64,000 nucleotides of DNA, taken from the IMG/VR virus record IMGVR_UViG_3300032083_002724, positions 44,544-108,543 of that record; one strand, written 5' to 3'. Both the position numbers and the translations under genes were made by a program. Source of the stretch: a virus. This document shows, piece after piece, positions 56,773-62,845 of this stretch; position 1 is the stretch's first letter; every line of letters starts with the position of its first letter. The notes under the pieces were generated by a model, which worked only from the letters and a program-made list of their open reading frames with translations, searched no databases and had not been told where the DNA came from.

Positions 56773-57419
56773 TGGATGATATCCTTGTATCTGCCTTTTT
56801 GATGAAATCTTTTCACCTTATGATTTCTTATAGTAGAAAAATCGTCTAGTTGAAAAGTATATTCCCTTGATGTAACATATGGTTTACTCTTATCGCCAAA
56901 GTGTGTTAATGTGTGATCTAGGCTTCTGTATAGGTGATCTTTTCTTGTAAGAGTCCAAATAAGTTGATGTCTCCACAGTGTTAGATTTTTAAGTATAAGA
57001 AATTGATTACAGTATGGCTTTTGTTTTACTCTTATCAAGTTTATAGTTTTATCATCTTCTTTATTCATATCTTCTGCGCTTCTTTTCTTCTCTGAACAAT
57101 AATGATGGAAAGATAAAATGTCAAAATCAGTTTCATCTATCTGAGGTTTTAATGTAGGTAGATCTGTTAGCAGCTGCCTTCTAAAAACCACATCGTCCTC
57201 ACATATTGCCACAGTCTCTTGTTTTTTCTTGATAGCTGTATAAATTACATTCAGCCAACTTAATTTATTACCATCAGTTCCTTTACTTCTTTTGATTGCT
57301 GGGTATCTCTTAAACTCAGAGTTCATTCCTTTAAATTGTTTTGTGACACTCTCTAGCCTGTCTTCTCTCTCGTCTAAATTAACCACATATATCTCATCTA
57401 CTAAATCATTGAGATTCAT
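56769..57419 (-). CDS. Glycosyltransferase family 25-like protein, 216 aa
   Basis: 'IYVVNLDEREDRLESV' at 10-25 matches the N-terminal signature of GT25 (lipooligosaccharide galactosyltransferase-like and collagen galactosyltransferase-like) enzymes. The acidic metal site 'AICEDDVVF' is at 71-79, and a later 'LDHTLTHFG' with following Tyr/Phe-rich strand fits the second half. It overlaps both neighbours by 4 bases (ATGA), so the three genes are translationally coupled. Acceptor unknown. Confidence 0.8.
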   Translation of the reverse strand: MNLNDLVDEIYVVNLDEREDRLESVTKQFKGMNSEFKRYPAIKRSKGTDGNKLSWLNVIYTAIKKKQETVAICEDDVVFRRQLLTDLPTLKPQIDETDFDILSFHHYCSEKKRSAEDMNKEDDKTINLIRVKQKPYCNQFLILKNLTLWRHQLIWTLTRKDHLYRSLDHTLTHFGDKSKPYVTSREYTFQLDDFSTIRNHKVKRFHQKGRYKDIIQ

Positions 57420-58027
57420 CTTTCGTACCCAAACAATTCAAAATCTTCTTTGTATAGATTATAAACTATATCTTTAGTTTTCTGATTATACATGTCCATA
57501 GGATTTATATTTTTGGTGCTAATTGTTTTTGAATATTTATACTTTACTTTTATTCCAATCTCTTCCGCTTCATTGTTGAGATTCTCTTGTCTTAGTATAT
57601 GATCTACTTTATAACTCTCTAAGTTTGTGTAAAAATGTTGTGGAGAGAAATGACTGACAGAATACCCTCTCCTTAGATTGTGGTTTATACTTGATTCTAA
57701 ATGTCCAGCAACAAAATCCTCGAATGTGTGTTTTTTAGATTTCCCATTATAATAGTAACATGAAAGTATACGTTCGTAAGGTCTTCTGACAGTGGTTATT
57801 GTTTGGTACTTATCAAATGGGATATCTAATATTTTATATAAACGTAGATCCGCATGTTGTAGATAAATTTTATACTCTTTATCCAATCCGAACATTATGT
57901 CTCTATCTGCTACTTTTGCTATTAATTTTTTATCAGGTAAATAAGTATCTCTTAACGTATGTTCTAAAGAAGTTCCTCCTGTCTTGCCGGGATGTAATAA
58001 TATTATTTTTTTATTTTCTATTTTCAT
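57416..58027 (-). CDS. Sulfotransferase, 203 aa
   Basis: The PAPS-binding loop 'LLHPGKTGGTSLEHTL' (10-25) and the 3'-phosphate site 'TTVRRPYERILSCYY' (78-92) identify a Sulfotransfer_2-type carbohydrate sulfotransferase. At 203 residues it is short but contains both sites. The enzyme would move sulfate from PAPS to a sugar hydroxyl. In a run of glycosyltransferases this implies a sulfated glycan. The start has only a weak ribosome site and overlaps a tiny upstream frame by 17 bases, so coupled translation is plausible. Confidence 0.85.
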   Translation of the reverse strand: MKIENKKIILLHPGKTGGTSLEHTLRDTYLPDKKLIAKVADRDIMFGLDKEYKIYLQHADLRLYKILDIPFDKYQTITTVRRPYERILSCYYYNGKSKKHTFEDFVAGHLESSINHNLRRGYSVSHFSPQHFYTNLESYKVDHILRQENLNNEAEEIGIKVKYKYSKTISTKNINPMDMYNQKTKDIVYNLYKEDFELFGYER

Positions 58028-58121
58028 TCTTGTTTACTAACCTATAGAATAGATAACAAACGCTTAAATCTACTAAAAGAACAACAGACCAACAAATAAG
58101 TATGCTAGGCAATTGCTGCAT
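58011..58121 (-). CDS. Possible 36-aa membrane protein between glycan genes
   Basis: The frame starts at ATG 58121 within the end of the upstream gene. A very strong GGAGGAGG lies about 6 bases before it. The product is a short N-terminus, one hydrophobic helix (about residues 6-27, 'ILICWSVVLLVDLSVCYLF') and a basic tail. It bridges the 77-base gap before the sulfotransferase and overlaps that start by 17 bases, which would solve the weak sulfotransferase ribosome site by coupling. Real translation is likely but unproven; it could anchor the sulfotransferase complex at the membrane. Confidence 0.5.
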   Translation of the reverse strand: MQQLPSILICWSVVLLVDLSVCYLFYRLVNKNENRK

Positions 58122-58755
58122 TTATACCCTCCTCCTTGCATATGTTGTAGTAGTCATCAGTAAAAGCCCCTTTCCTACAAGCTTCAAGATACCAAGGTGG
58201 TTCTTGTGCTGCGTAAAATATTCTATGTTGTACAGATTGATTTAATCTTTCTGATCCATTAACTTCAAACTCCCACGGTGTTTCATTTTCTTTAAAACAT
58301 TTATACATAAAGTTCACATTCCACAAAGACGCTTGCATAGATAGTGTGTATAGACTATACTGTTGTAATCGGAATATATTATTGACAACGTGTGCAGGAC
58401 TATACAGTTGACTATCTTCATGTATGCCAAATCTATCTGCTTGCCATTCCTCAAATAAATTATAGTATTTTTGAAATGTGTTGTAATCAATTTTATTTCT
58501 AAAAAAGTAATCATCTTGCAACCATAGTATATTGTCTGCATTTATTAAGTCTAATGCCCTTTTCACTCCATAGGTAAAATCTGGATTACCTACCTTAATA
58601 GTTTCTATGCCATTAAGCATTGGGTCAGCTTCTTGTGTAATTATATATTTCTTTACGTCAATTTCTCTGTCCCAGTATTTATGAAACAAGTAACTAAACC
58701 TATTCCATAGATAATGATATTTATCACAAGATCCAATTAATATTGCAAAGTCCAT
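58105..58755 (-). CDS. Glycosyltransferase-like protein, 216 aa
   Basis: The N-terminus 'FAILIGSCDKYHYLWNRF' and 'NILWLQDDYFF' with D81-D82 resemble GT-A glycosyltransferases or the related sugar-processing proteins found in capsule clusters. Aromatic residues are frequent (about 15 percent Tyr, Phe and Trp), typical of sugar-binding enzymes. It starts as TAATG on its upstream gene and is the first gene of the glycan cassette. Donor and acceptor unknown. Confidence 0.65.
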   Translation of the reverse strand: MDFAILIGSCDKYHYLWNRFSYLFHKYWDREIDVKKYIITQEADPMLNGIETIKVGNPDFTYGVKRALDLINADNILWLQDDYFFRNKIDYNTFQKYYNLFEEWQADRFGIHEDSQLYSPAHVVNNIFRLQQYSLYTLSMQASLWNVNFMYKCFKENETPWEFEVNGSERLNQSVQHRIFYAAQEPPWYLEACRKGAFTDDYYNICKEEGINAAIA

Positions 58756-59540
58756 TAGTCCACCACAGTGTCTGGGGTTAAGAAAGGTTGGTCAACAGTC
58801 CCGTCTTCATATTGATGTAGGGTAGATAGCCTCTCGCCTTCTTTAATCATTGCCAATCTCATTTTTTCCATCTCTATTCCATATTGTTTCATGAGGTCTG
58901 GATCTTGCATCATAGAAGCAACCCAGCTGGTAAAACTTTGTTTACTATCCTCAAGCCTCTTAATTCGCTGCTCACGGGTTCCTTTCATTTCCTTGAGCAT
59001 AGAACTCTTCTTGGCCTGTAACTCCCTGTAATCACGATTTAGGCTCTCCTGCGCTGCCCTGAGTGAAGCGACCTGTCTTTCTAAGTTAATAATGTTATCA
59101 TGGTCTTGTTGATCTTTGTCAAGACTTCTTTCTTCTCGTATCAAAGCATCATAACTATTAATCTGTTCAATGTTTTCTTTGTTGCCTTTTAAACATCTAT
59201 TCATAAGTATTTCTAATTTAATAACATCTACTACTTGTATTTCTTCTGTGGGAAATACATCATCCTTAAACTGGGAAATAATCTTAGACCAATGATATTT
59301 AAATAGTTGTAATTCATCAAAAGTAAATTGGGCTTCTAGCTCTATCCAATAAGGGCGATCTTCAAGGGAGTACGCTGCTACCTCAACTTTAGATAAGCCA
59401 ACCTTTAGTTCGTTCTTAACAAAGTCATTTATAGCATCAAAACTTCTGTCAAGCTTTTTAGCTATATCTTCAACGGTCATACTTTGTATGAGATTTGTAA
59501 TAGTGCGTTTTTCTTGCTTAGAGAGTCTACCCGTTTTCAT
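58755..59540 (-). CDS. HTH and coiled-coil protein, candidate small terminase, 261 aa
   Basis: Residues 1-45 form a likely helix-turn-helix ('LSKQEKRTITNLIQSMTVED', then 'IAKKLDRSFDAINDFV'). Residues about 135-215 are a long coiled coil, and the C-terminus has an acidic tail. A DNA-binding head followed by an oligomerising coiled coil is the architecture of small terminase subunits. It lies upstream of the large terminase on the same strand, separated by the glycan cassette. A regulator is the main alternative. Confidence 0.6.
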   Translation of the reverse strand: MKTGRLSKQEKRTITNLIQSMTVEDIAKKLDRSFDAINDFVKNELKVGLSKVEVAAYSLEDRPYWIELEAQFTFDELQLFKYHWSKIISQFKDDVFPTEEIQVVDVIKLEILMNRCLKGNKENIEQINSYDALIREERSLDKDQQDHDNIINLERQVASLRAAQESLNRDYRELQAKKSSMLKEMKGTREQRIKRLEDSKQSFTSWVASMMQDPDLMKQYGIEMEKMRLAMIKEGERLSTLHQYEDGTVDQPFLTPDTVVD

Positions 59541-60018
59541 CTATGATTCCTTTTATAACTTCAATAATATGTTCACGGCGTTTTTTAGATATATATACGT
59601 CACTTAATATTTTTAAGTAATCAGCCCTATATTCAGAAGGTAAGTGTTCATCTATTAATGATTGTAAAGTATTAAAATCAATTTTACGATCTAAGTTATC
59701 ATCACATTCTTCAGCTATGGAAGATTCAAAGGTAAGTTGTTTGGGGCATAATACATTACGTTTATTTTCATCTTGTCCAACAAAGAAATTATCTCTAACA
59801 AAATTTTTAAGTCTATTAGATAGATTGACAGATAGGAAGTTCTCTAAGGGGCGTTTTTGGTCATAACGATCAAGTGCGTCCATACATATAATAAAAGCCT
59901 CCTGTTTTATGTCATCCACATCATATCCGTGGAAAGCATATTTAGGGGCTATCCTTCCGACAACAAGTTCTATTTTTTCTATGACCTCTTCTCTGGTCAT
60001 ATTCTTAGGTATATTCAT
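59527..60018 (-). CDS. Sigma-factor-like protein (region 2), 163 aa
   Basis: I use ATG 60018 with GGAAAGG just upstream; a TTG 15 bases earlier is less likely. The part 'HGYDVDDIKQEAFIICMDAL' followed by 'RYDQKRPLENFL' is close to sigma70 region 2.1-2.2, the surface that binds the beta' clamp, and 'LSNRLKNFVRD' would cover 2.3. No clear region 4 is seen; the C-terminal 60 residues are helical and basic. It could be a late or anti-host sigma factor, possibly reading the GTGTATAWW element. Function is inferred from this one domain. Confidence 0.7.
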   Translation of the reverse strand: MNIPKNMTREEVIEKIELVVGRIAPKYAFHGYDVDDIKQEAFIICMDALDRYDQKRPLENFLSVNLSNRLKNFVRDNFFVGQDENKRNVLCPKQLTFESSIAEECDDNLDRKIDFNTLQSLIDEHLPSEYRADYLKILSDVYISKKRREHIIEVIKGIIDENG

Positions 60019-60547
60019 TAAGCCTTTCCGCAAGTTGCTCGAAAGTTAAAGAACGTATTTCACCATTTACACAGGCTAATATAGAATCATTCTCAAGCTG
60101 AACTACTTGGGGAAAACCGTTAGAATTAGAATACACAATAGAATGAGGTTCTACAACTAAGTATTCAAATATATTTTGTGGGACATAGTTATTTGCAATG
60201 TATGTATTATCTACTTCAAAAAATTCAAGTGGGCCATCGTGGAAAATAGGTTTATAATTTTCTTCCCAATAAAAAGGTTCATCTCTAACTAAAATGAAAC
60301 CATCTTTATCTTTAACTAAATGACCAATACCTCTTTCTGCTCTCTCTAATCCGTCTCTTTTGCATATAGAAGATAGTTGGTAAAAGAATTTATCTTTAAG
60401 AGTTACCACATCAATAAAATCTAGGTATTGATCTTTATCACTTACCTTGATCGCATCACCGCCTAATAGTCGCACATTAGAAGTTTGAGGTATAGTCTGA
60501 AAGGTCTCAGTTGCGACTTGGCTTGGTATCTTCAGTTTCCTGTTCAT
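60005..60547 (-). CDS. Conserved-looking phage protein, 180 aa, unknown function
   Basis: A soluble mixed alpha/beta protein with a 'HSIVYSNSNGFPQVVQLEND' region near 135-155 and an acidic-aromatic centre ('DGPLEFFEVDNTY'). No motif is recognised. It overlaps the next gene by 14 bases and the previous by 41, so it belongs to the leftward late operon. Its start is inside the upstream small gene. Confidence 0.6.
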   Translation of the reverse strand: MNRKLKIPSQVATETFQTIPQTSNVRLLGGDAIKVSDKDQYLDFIDVVTLKDKFFYQLSSICKRDGLERAERGIGHLVKDKDGFILVRDEPFYWEENYKPIFHDGPLEFFEVDNTYIANNYVPQNIFEYLVVEPHSIVYSNSNGFPQVVQLENDSILACVNGEIRSLTFEQLAERLNEYT

Positions 60548-60662
60548 CTAATAGTTCCTGTAGTGGGCGATCCTTTTGGGCCAAATCTTTCATGAGCTGT
60601 TCACGCAATCCGGCTGTAGCTCTACAATCTAATTGGCAATCTAATTGTTCTTTATCATTCAT
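60507..60662 (-). CDS. Small charged protein, 51 aa, first gene of the leftward operon
   Basis: ATG 60662 has AGGAGA 6 bases upstream; an ATG 27 bases earlier has no site. The product is hydrophilic with 'CQLDC' (two cysteines) and a Glu/Asp/Lys-rich C-terminus. No family recognised. It is the promoter-proximal gene of the packaging block. Confidence 0.6.
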   Translation of the reverse strand: MNDKEQLDCQLDCRATAGLREQLMKDLAQKDRPLQELLDEQETEDTKPSRN

Positions 60663-60680
60663 ATTGTTTCTCCTATCATC

Positions 60681-60689
60681 ATTATACAC
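60681..60689 (-). promoter_or_regulatory. Candidate late promoter element (GTGTATAAT) of the leftward operon
   Basis: The element lies 19 bases before the first leftward start and has ATTTTTGT upstream, as at 49374. With TATAAT as -10 no good -35 is visible, so an alternative sigma or activator may be needed. It is the natural start point for transcription of the packaging genes. Confidence 0.45.
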
Positions 60690-60926
60690 GCTTTATAACA
60701 AAAATACCAACCTGATGCAGCAACAAGGGGCGATGTTGGAGGATTGGGTAATACATATTATTTGGATATTTAAATCGTGAATGAACCACCGCCCCCTTTT
60801 TGGGGGGGGAGCGGCAAAGCAGCTGCGAAGATAAAACCCCCCTATAGAGGTATAGAAGCATGTATTGTCTTATAATGAGACAGAATAGCGCTATAGCTGC
60901 AAAATATACTGTACAGACTTACACTG

Positions 60927-60973
60927 TGTAGCAAAATGCAATGCAAAATGCTACACTATGTAGCAAAATGCAA
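60927..60973. repeat. Operator-like direct and inverted repeats (TGTAGCA)
   Basis: TGTAGCAAAATGCAA occurs at 60927-60941 and again at 60959-60973. Between them TGCTACA (60949-60955) is the reverse complement of the first seven bases, forming a near-perfect palindrome TGCTACA-cta-TGTAGCA with the second copy. This is the arrangement expected for cooperative binding of a dimeric regulator. Confidence 0.7.
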
Positions 60974-61036
60974 ACCGTGTTTTATAATGAGAATACAAAA
61001 AAGCCTATAAAACAAGTATAAAAAGTTTTTTTAGTT

Positions 61037-61065
61037 TTGGCACGCCGATTGCATATATATATAGC
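61037..61065 (+). promoter_or_regulatory. Sigma70-like rightward promoter
   Basis: TTGGCA (61037-61042) and TATAGC (61060-61065) are separated by exactly 17 bases. The start point would fall at about 61072, on the first copy of the 14-base direct repeat that precedes the ATG 61108. It would drive the rightward early genes. Confidence 0.55.
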
Positions 61066-61107
61066 TATAAGAAAGAAAGTTTTTAACCCTTAAAGAAAGT
61101 TTTTATC

Positions 61108-61287
61108 ATGTCAAACAATTTTGAAATCTATTACGTTACCGATTGCTGTGGATCATACGTTCACTCGGATGCTCAGATCTGCCCTGATTGCCTTGAGCAT
61201 TGCGAAGTTATTGAGGAGCGTGTCGATTTTGACGATTCAGAATCGGTACACTTTCAGGCATCGCTTGATTTTTACGGGGCAGGCTAA
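61108..61287 (+). CDS. Small cysteine-rich (zinc-ribbon-like) protein, 59 aa
   Basis: The first rightward gene; the frame ATG 61108 to TAA 61287 is clean. The product has 'TDCCGSYV' then 'ICPDCLEHC', giving a C-C ... C-x-x-C pattern that could bind zinc, followed by an acidic tail. The ribosome site is poor (AAAGAAAG), and the coding region is preceded by a 14-base direct repeat. Unknown function; position as first early gene suggests a regulatory or host-takeover role. Confidence 0.65.
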   Translation: MSNNFEIYYVTDCCGSYVHSDAQICPDCLEHCEVIEERVDFDDSESVHFQASLDFYGAG

Positions 61288-61303
61288 TGCTGCTCTTTCA
61301 ATC

Positions 61304-61313
61304 TGTCGATATA
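61304..61313 (+). promoter_or_regulatory. TGTCGATATA element, copy 1
   Basis: The ten bases lie in the 66-base gap between the first small gene and the HNH gene, followed by TATATTA. The same ten bases occur at 61976 and 62936, each 29-50 bases before a start codon. Confidence 0.5.
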
Positions 61314-61353
61314 TATATTAGACTCAGGTATTCACTCACTAGGAAACAATACA

Positions 61354-61797
61354 ATGCGACGCAAAAAAGCACTTTCCTCAAAATTCCGTCAAATGGTAAT
61401 TACCCGCGACAATGGCAGATGCCGTGCTTGTGGTATCGGTGACGTTGATAGTCTCGAATGCGATCATATCGTGCCAGAGTCGCAAGGCGGGCAAGATACA
61501 CTAGGAAACATGCAAATCCTGTGCCATACGTGCAACAATCGCAAGGGTAAAACGAACATCGGAGAATTGCCAGTACGCCCCCCTGTGGAGGGGTTCGGTG
61601 ATTACAGTGAGGTTATGCAAGCTAGGCAAGATTTCCTGATTATGGTAAATGACGCAAGGCAGGCAGAGATCGACGATCTGGCAAAACAGGTAAAACAGTG
61701 GAGACAGGCAGGCACGAAGGGTTGGGTAATTCGCAACCGACTAGGCAAGATAACCACAGCAGGCAAAGCAGAGAAGATACTGAAGATGAGCAACTAG
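61354..61797 (+). CDS. HNH endonuclease, 147 aa
   Basis: The core 'NGRCRACG' (first Cys pair), 'LECDHIVPESQGG' (H-N-H start), and 'LCHTCNNRKG' (second Cys pair and final H-N) at residues 20-72 define an HNH nuclease with a structural zinc. The C-terminal half is a basic helical region likely to bind DNA. AGGAAAC serves as ribosome site. Its base composition looks richer in G+C than the late block. A free-standing homing endonuclease or an early nuclease for host DNA are the options. Confidence 0.85.
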   Translation: MRRKKALSSKFRQMVITRDNGRCRACGIGDVDSLECDHIVPESQGGQDTLGNMQILCHTCNNRKGKTNIGELPVRPPVEGFGDYSEVMQARQDFLIMVNDARQAEIDDLAKQVKQWRQAGTKGWVIRNRLGKITTAGKAEKILKMSN

Positions 61798-61810
61798 GGC
61801 AAGCGGGGTG

Positions 61811-61880
61811 TCCTACGCGATCCCCTCCCATACAGGTAGTATAGGGGGTCTGCGTAGGATGGGGTGTGTATCACCCCATC
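61811..61880 (+). ncRNA. Two adjacent strong hairpins, possible structured RNA
   Basis: First hairpin: TCCTACGC (61811-61818) pairs with GCGTAGGA (61852-61859), continued inward by TCCCCT/AGGGGG (61821-61826 with 61843-61848) and ATAC/GTAT at the tip. Second hairpin: GATGGGGTG (61858-61866) pairs perfectly with CACCCCATC (61872-61880) around a 5-base loop. No T-run follows, so they are not simple intrinsic terminators. They begin 14 bases after the HNH stop and may be a processed RNA, a 3' stabiliser or a replication signal. Confidence 0.5.
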
Positions 61881-61910
61881 CGGCAGGATCATAGGTAAAT
61901 AGTCAGTCAG

Positions 61911-61936
61911 CAGCGGTCAGCGGTCAGCGGTCAGCG
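61911..61936 (+). repeat. Tandem 7-base repeats CAGCGGT
   Basis: Three and a half head-to-tail copies (61911-61917, 61918-61924, 61925-61931, and CAGCG to 61936), preceded by related CAG/GTCAG sequence from about 61902. The array ends 11 bases before the -35 box of the promoter at 61948. Iteron-like or activator-binding array. Confidence 0.7.
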
Positions 61937-61947
61937 AAAAAATATAC

Positions 61948-61976
61948 TTGACAGATTAAAGTTTAGATTGTAGAAT
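61948..61976 (+). promoter_or_regulatory. Strong sigma70 promoter
   Basis: TTGACA (61948-61953), a 17-base spacer, and TAGAAT (61971-61976) make a near-consensus promoter. The second copy of TGTCGATATA (61976-61985) begins on its last base and so covers the start point, placing a possible repressor site there. It drives the short membrane protein gene at 62005 and those after it. Confidence 0.75.
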
Positions 61977-62004
61977 GTCGATATACTTAATAAGGAGGAA
62001 AGTT

Positions 62005-62097
62005 ATGAGAGAATCAGACCAAGAATTGCTATTGATTGTTGTTGTGTTGTGTGTTATAGTTGTATCAGTGTTCAGCAGTTACACCCCGTGCATTTAA
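62005..62097 (+). CDS. Single-span membrane protein, 30 aa
   Basis: AGGAGG lies 6 bases before the ATG, and the strong promoter at 61948 is just upstream. The product has a short charged N-terminus (residues 1-7) and one hydrophobic helix ('LLLIVVVLCVIVVSVF'). A real small protein is likely given both signals. Early small membrane proteins of phages often act on the host envelope or block superinfection; function here is unknown. Confidence 0.65.
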   Translation: MRESDQELLLIVVVLCVIVVSVFSSYTPCI

Positions 62098-62107
62098 GGA
62101 GAATAGA

Positions 62108-62242
62108 ATGTACAATTTTGAATACTTTGCAGAGTTGGAATCATACGAAGCACGATCAGAATATGAGGAGTGGTTGGACGAGCAAGAAGATGAAATGGTA
62201 AGATTGCACGAACAGGAAATGTCGCCGGAGGTAGTAGAATGA
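62108..62242 (+). CDS. Very acidic small protein, 44 aa
   Basis: I take ATG 62108 because AAGGAG lies just before it; an earlier in-frame ATG (62060) is inside the upstream gene and has no site. Of 44 residues 14 are Glu and 2 Asp against 2 Arg, so the net charge is about -14. It should be helical throughout. It overlaps the next gene (ATGA). High acidity raises the possibility of a DNA-mimic or RNA-polymerase-binding protein. Confidence 0.6.
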   Translation: MYNFEYFAELESYEARSEYEEWLDEQEDEMVRLHEQEMSPEVVE

Positions 62243-62397
62243 ACGAATACAACGAACGATCTTTATATGATGTGCTTGACAAGTTCACCACAGATAAGTT
62301 ACAATGCTATTTGTTGGCCTGTCAAGAATACAAGTATGATGACGAGGTACGTGTAGCCGCCAACATTTTACGAGTACGATTTATCAACGGAGAATAA
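62239..62397 (+). CDS. Small helical protein, 52 aa
   Basis: The ATG overlaps the previous TGA (ATGA). The sequence 'YDVLDKFTTDKLQCYLLACQ' and 'DEVRVAANILRVRF' reads as two amphipathic helices, typical of small helical-bundle proteins. No family recognised. Its GGAGGTAG-containing upstream segment serves as ribosome site. Confidence 0.6.
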   Translation: MNEYNERSLYDVLDKFTTDKLQCYLLACQEYKYDDEVRVAANILRVRFINGE

Positions 62398-62399
62398 TC

Positions 62400-62606
62400 A
62401 TGAGCATTTTTGACAGTCCAGAATTTGACAGCATCCTAGCAGGTATCGTTTATGACAGTCGGGTACAGTCGCCTGATTGTGACGTTATCGAATCTATCGA
62501 AGTAGACGAGTGGGAAGATGACGGACAGCCAACCCACTACGAAGAATGTCAAGACTTATACGGCGGCGATGATTACGATGATCAATGGATTATAGAGGAG
62601 TTCTAA
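62400..62606 (+). CDS. Extremely acidic small protein, 68 aa
   Basis: GGAG lies 9-10 bases before the ATG. The product has 13 Asp and 9 Glu with a single Arg and no Lys (net about -21), spaced along the chain, and a C-terminus 'DDYDDQWIIEEF'. It has two cysteines without a zinc pattern. Phage proteins of this charge density are often DNA mimics that block restriction or recombination enzymes, or polymerase inhibitors. That is inference from composition and position. Confidence 0.65.
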   Translation: MSIFDSPEFDSILAGIVYDSRVQSPDCDVIESIEVDEWEDDGQPTHYEECQDLYGGDDYDDQWIIEEF

Positions 62607-62607
62607 T

Positions 62608-62796
62608 ATGGGATTAATTGAATTAGATTTTCAGTCTATCGTTATAGGATATATGATAGGCGTGGCGTTGATGTGGTCAATTTGTGAAACGTTCTATGGA
62701 GAGAACAATGAACAGAGAACAGAAACGGATTCTAAAAATACTCGGCCTCGCTATGATCGCAGGTATCATATGCTGTACGGTGATCCACCTGAATGA
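62608..62796 (+). CDS. Small single-span membrane protein, 62 aa
   Basis: AGAGGAG ends 7 bases before the ATG, within the previous gene's end. One hydrophobic segment ('SIVIGYMIGVALMWSI', about 10-26) is followed by a charged tail. Another frame (62708-62845) begins inside its end. Membrane-associated, function unknown. Confidence 0.6.
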   Translation: MGLIELDFQSIVIGYMIGVALMWSICETFYGENNEQRTETDSKNTRPRYDRRYHMLYGDPPE

Positions 62797-62845
62797 ATGT
62801 CCACCAAAAACTCCTTGCTTTGATTTACCCCAATCCCCCTCATAG
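62708..62845 (+). CDS. Overlapping small membrane protein, 45 aa
   Basis: ATG 62708 has GGAGAG 5 bases upstream and the frame lies +1 relative to the 62-residue gene, overlapping it by 89 bases. The product has a basic start, a hydrophobic helix ('ILGLAMIAGIICCTVI') and a Pro/Cys-rich end. The nested arrangement recalls Rz/Rz1 spanin pairs, but the outer protein lacks the long coiled coil of Rz and the lipobox here is poor, so I do not call it a spanin. Confidence 0.5.
   Translation: MNREQKRILKILGLAMIAGIICCTVIHLNECPPKTPCFDLPQSPS

Larger units (their letters stand above)
60690..61107. other. Divergent intergenic control region, 418 bases
   Basis: I see no gene here. The contents are: a C5-T5-G8 palindrome near 60792-60809; two copies of TATAATGAGA (60871-60880 and 60983-60992), both plausible -10 boxes for rightward transcription but without good -35 partners; an array of TGTAGCA repeats (60927-60973); a sigma70-like promoter (61037-61065); and a 14-base direct repeat (61072-61085 and 61092-61105) just before the first rightward gene. 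It separates early-like and late-like blocks and may include an origin or master operator. Confidence 0.7.

Noticed and set aside
61911-61936. CRISPR-like array
   Set aside because: Units are 7 bases, directly adjacent, without spacers.
62608-62845. Rz/Rz1 spanin pair
   Set aside because: The outer protein is only 62 residues without a periplasmic coiled coil, and the inner one lacks a proper lipobox (Ile before Cys).
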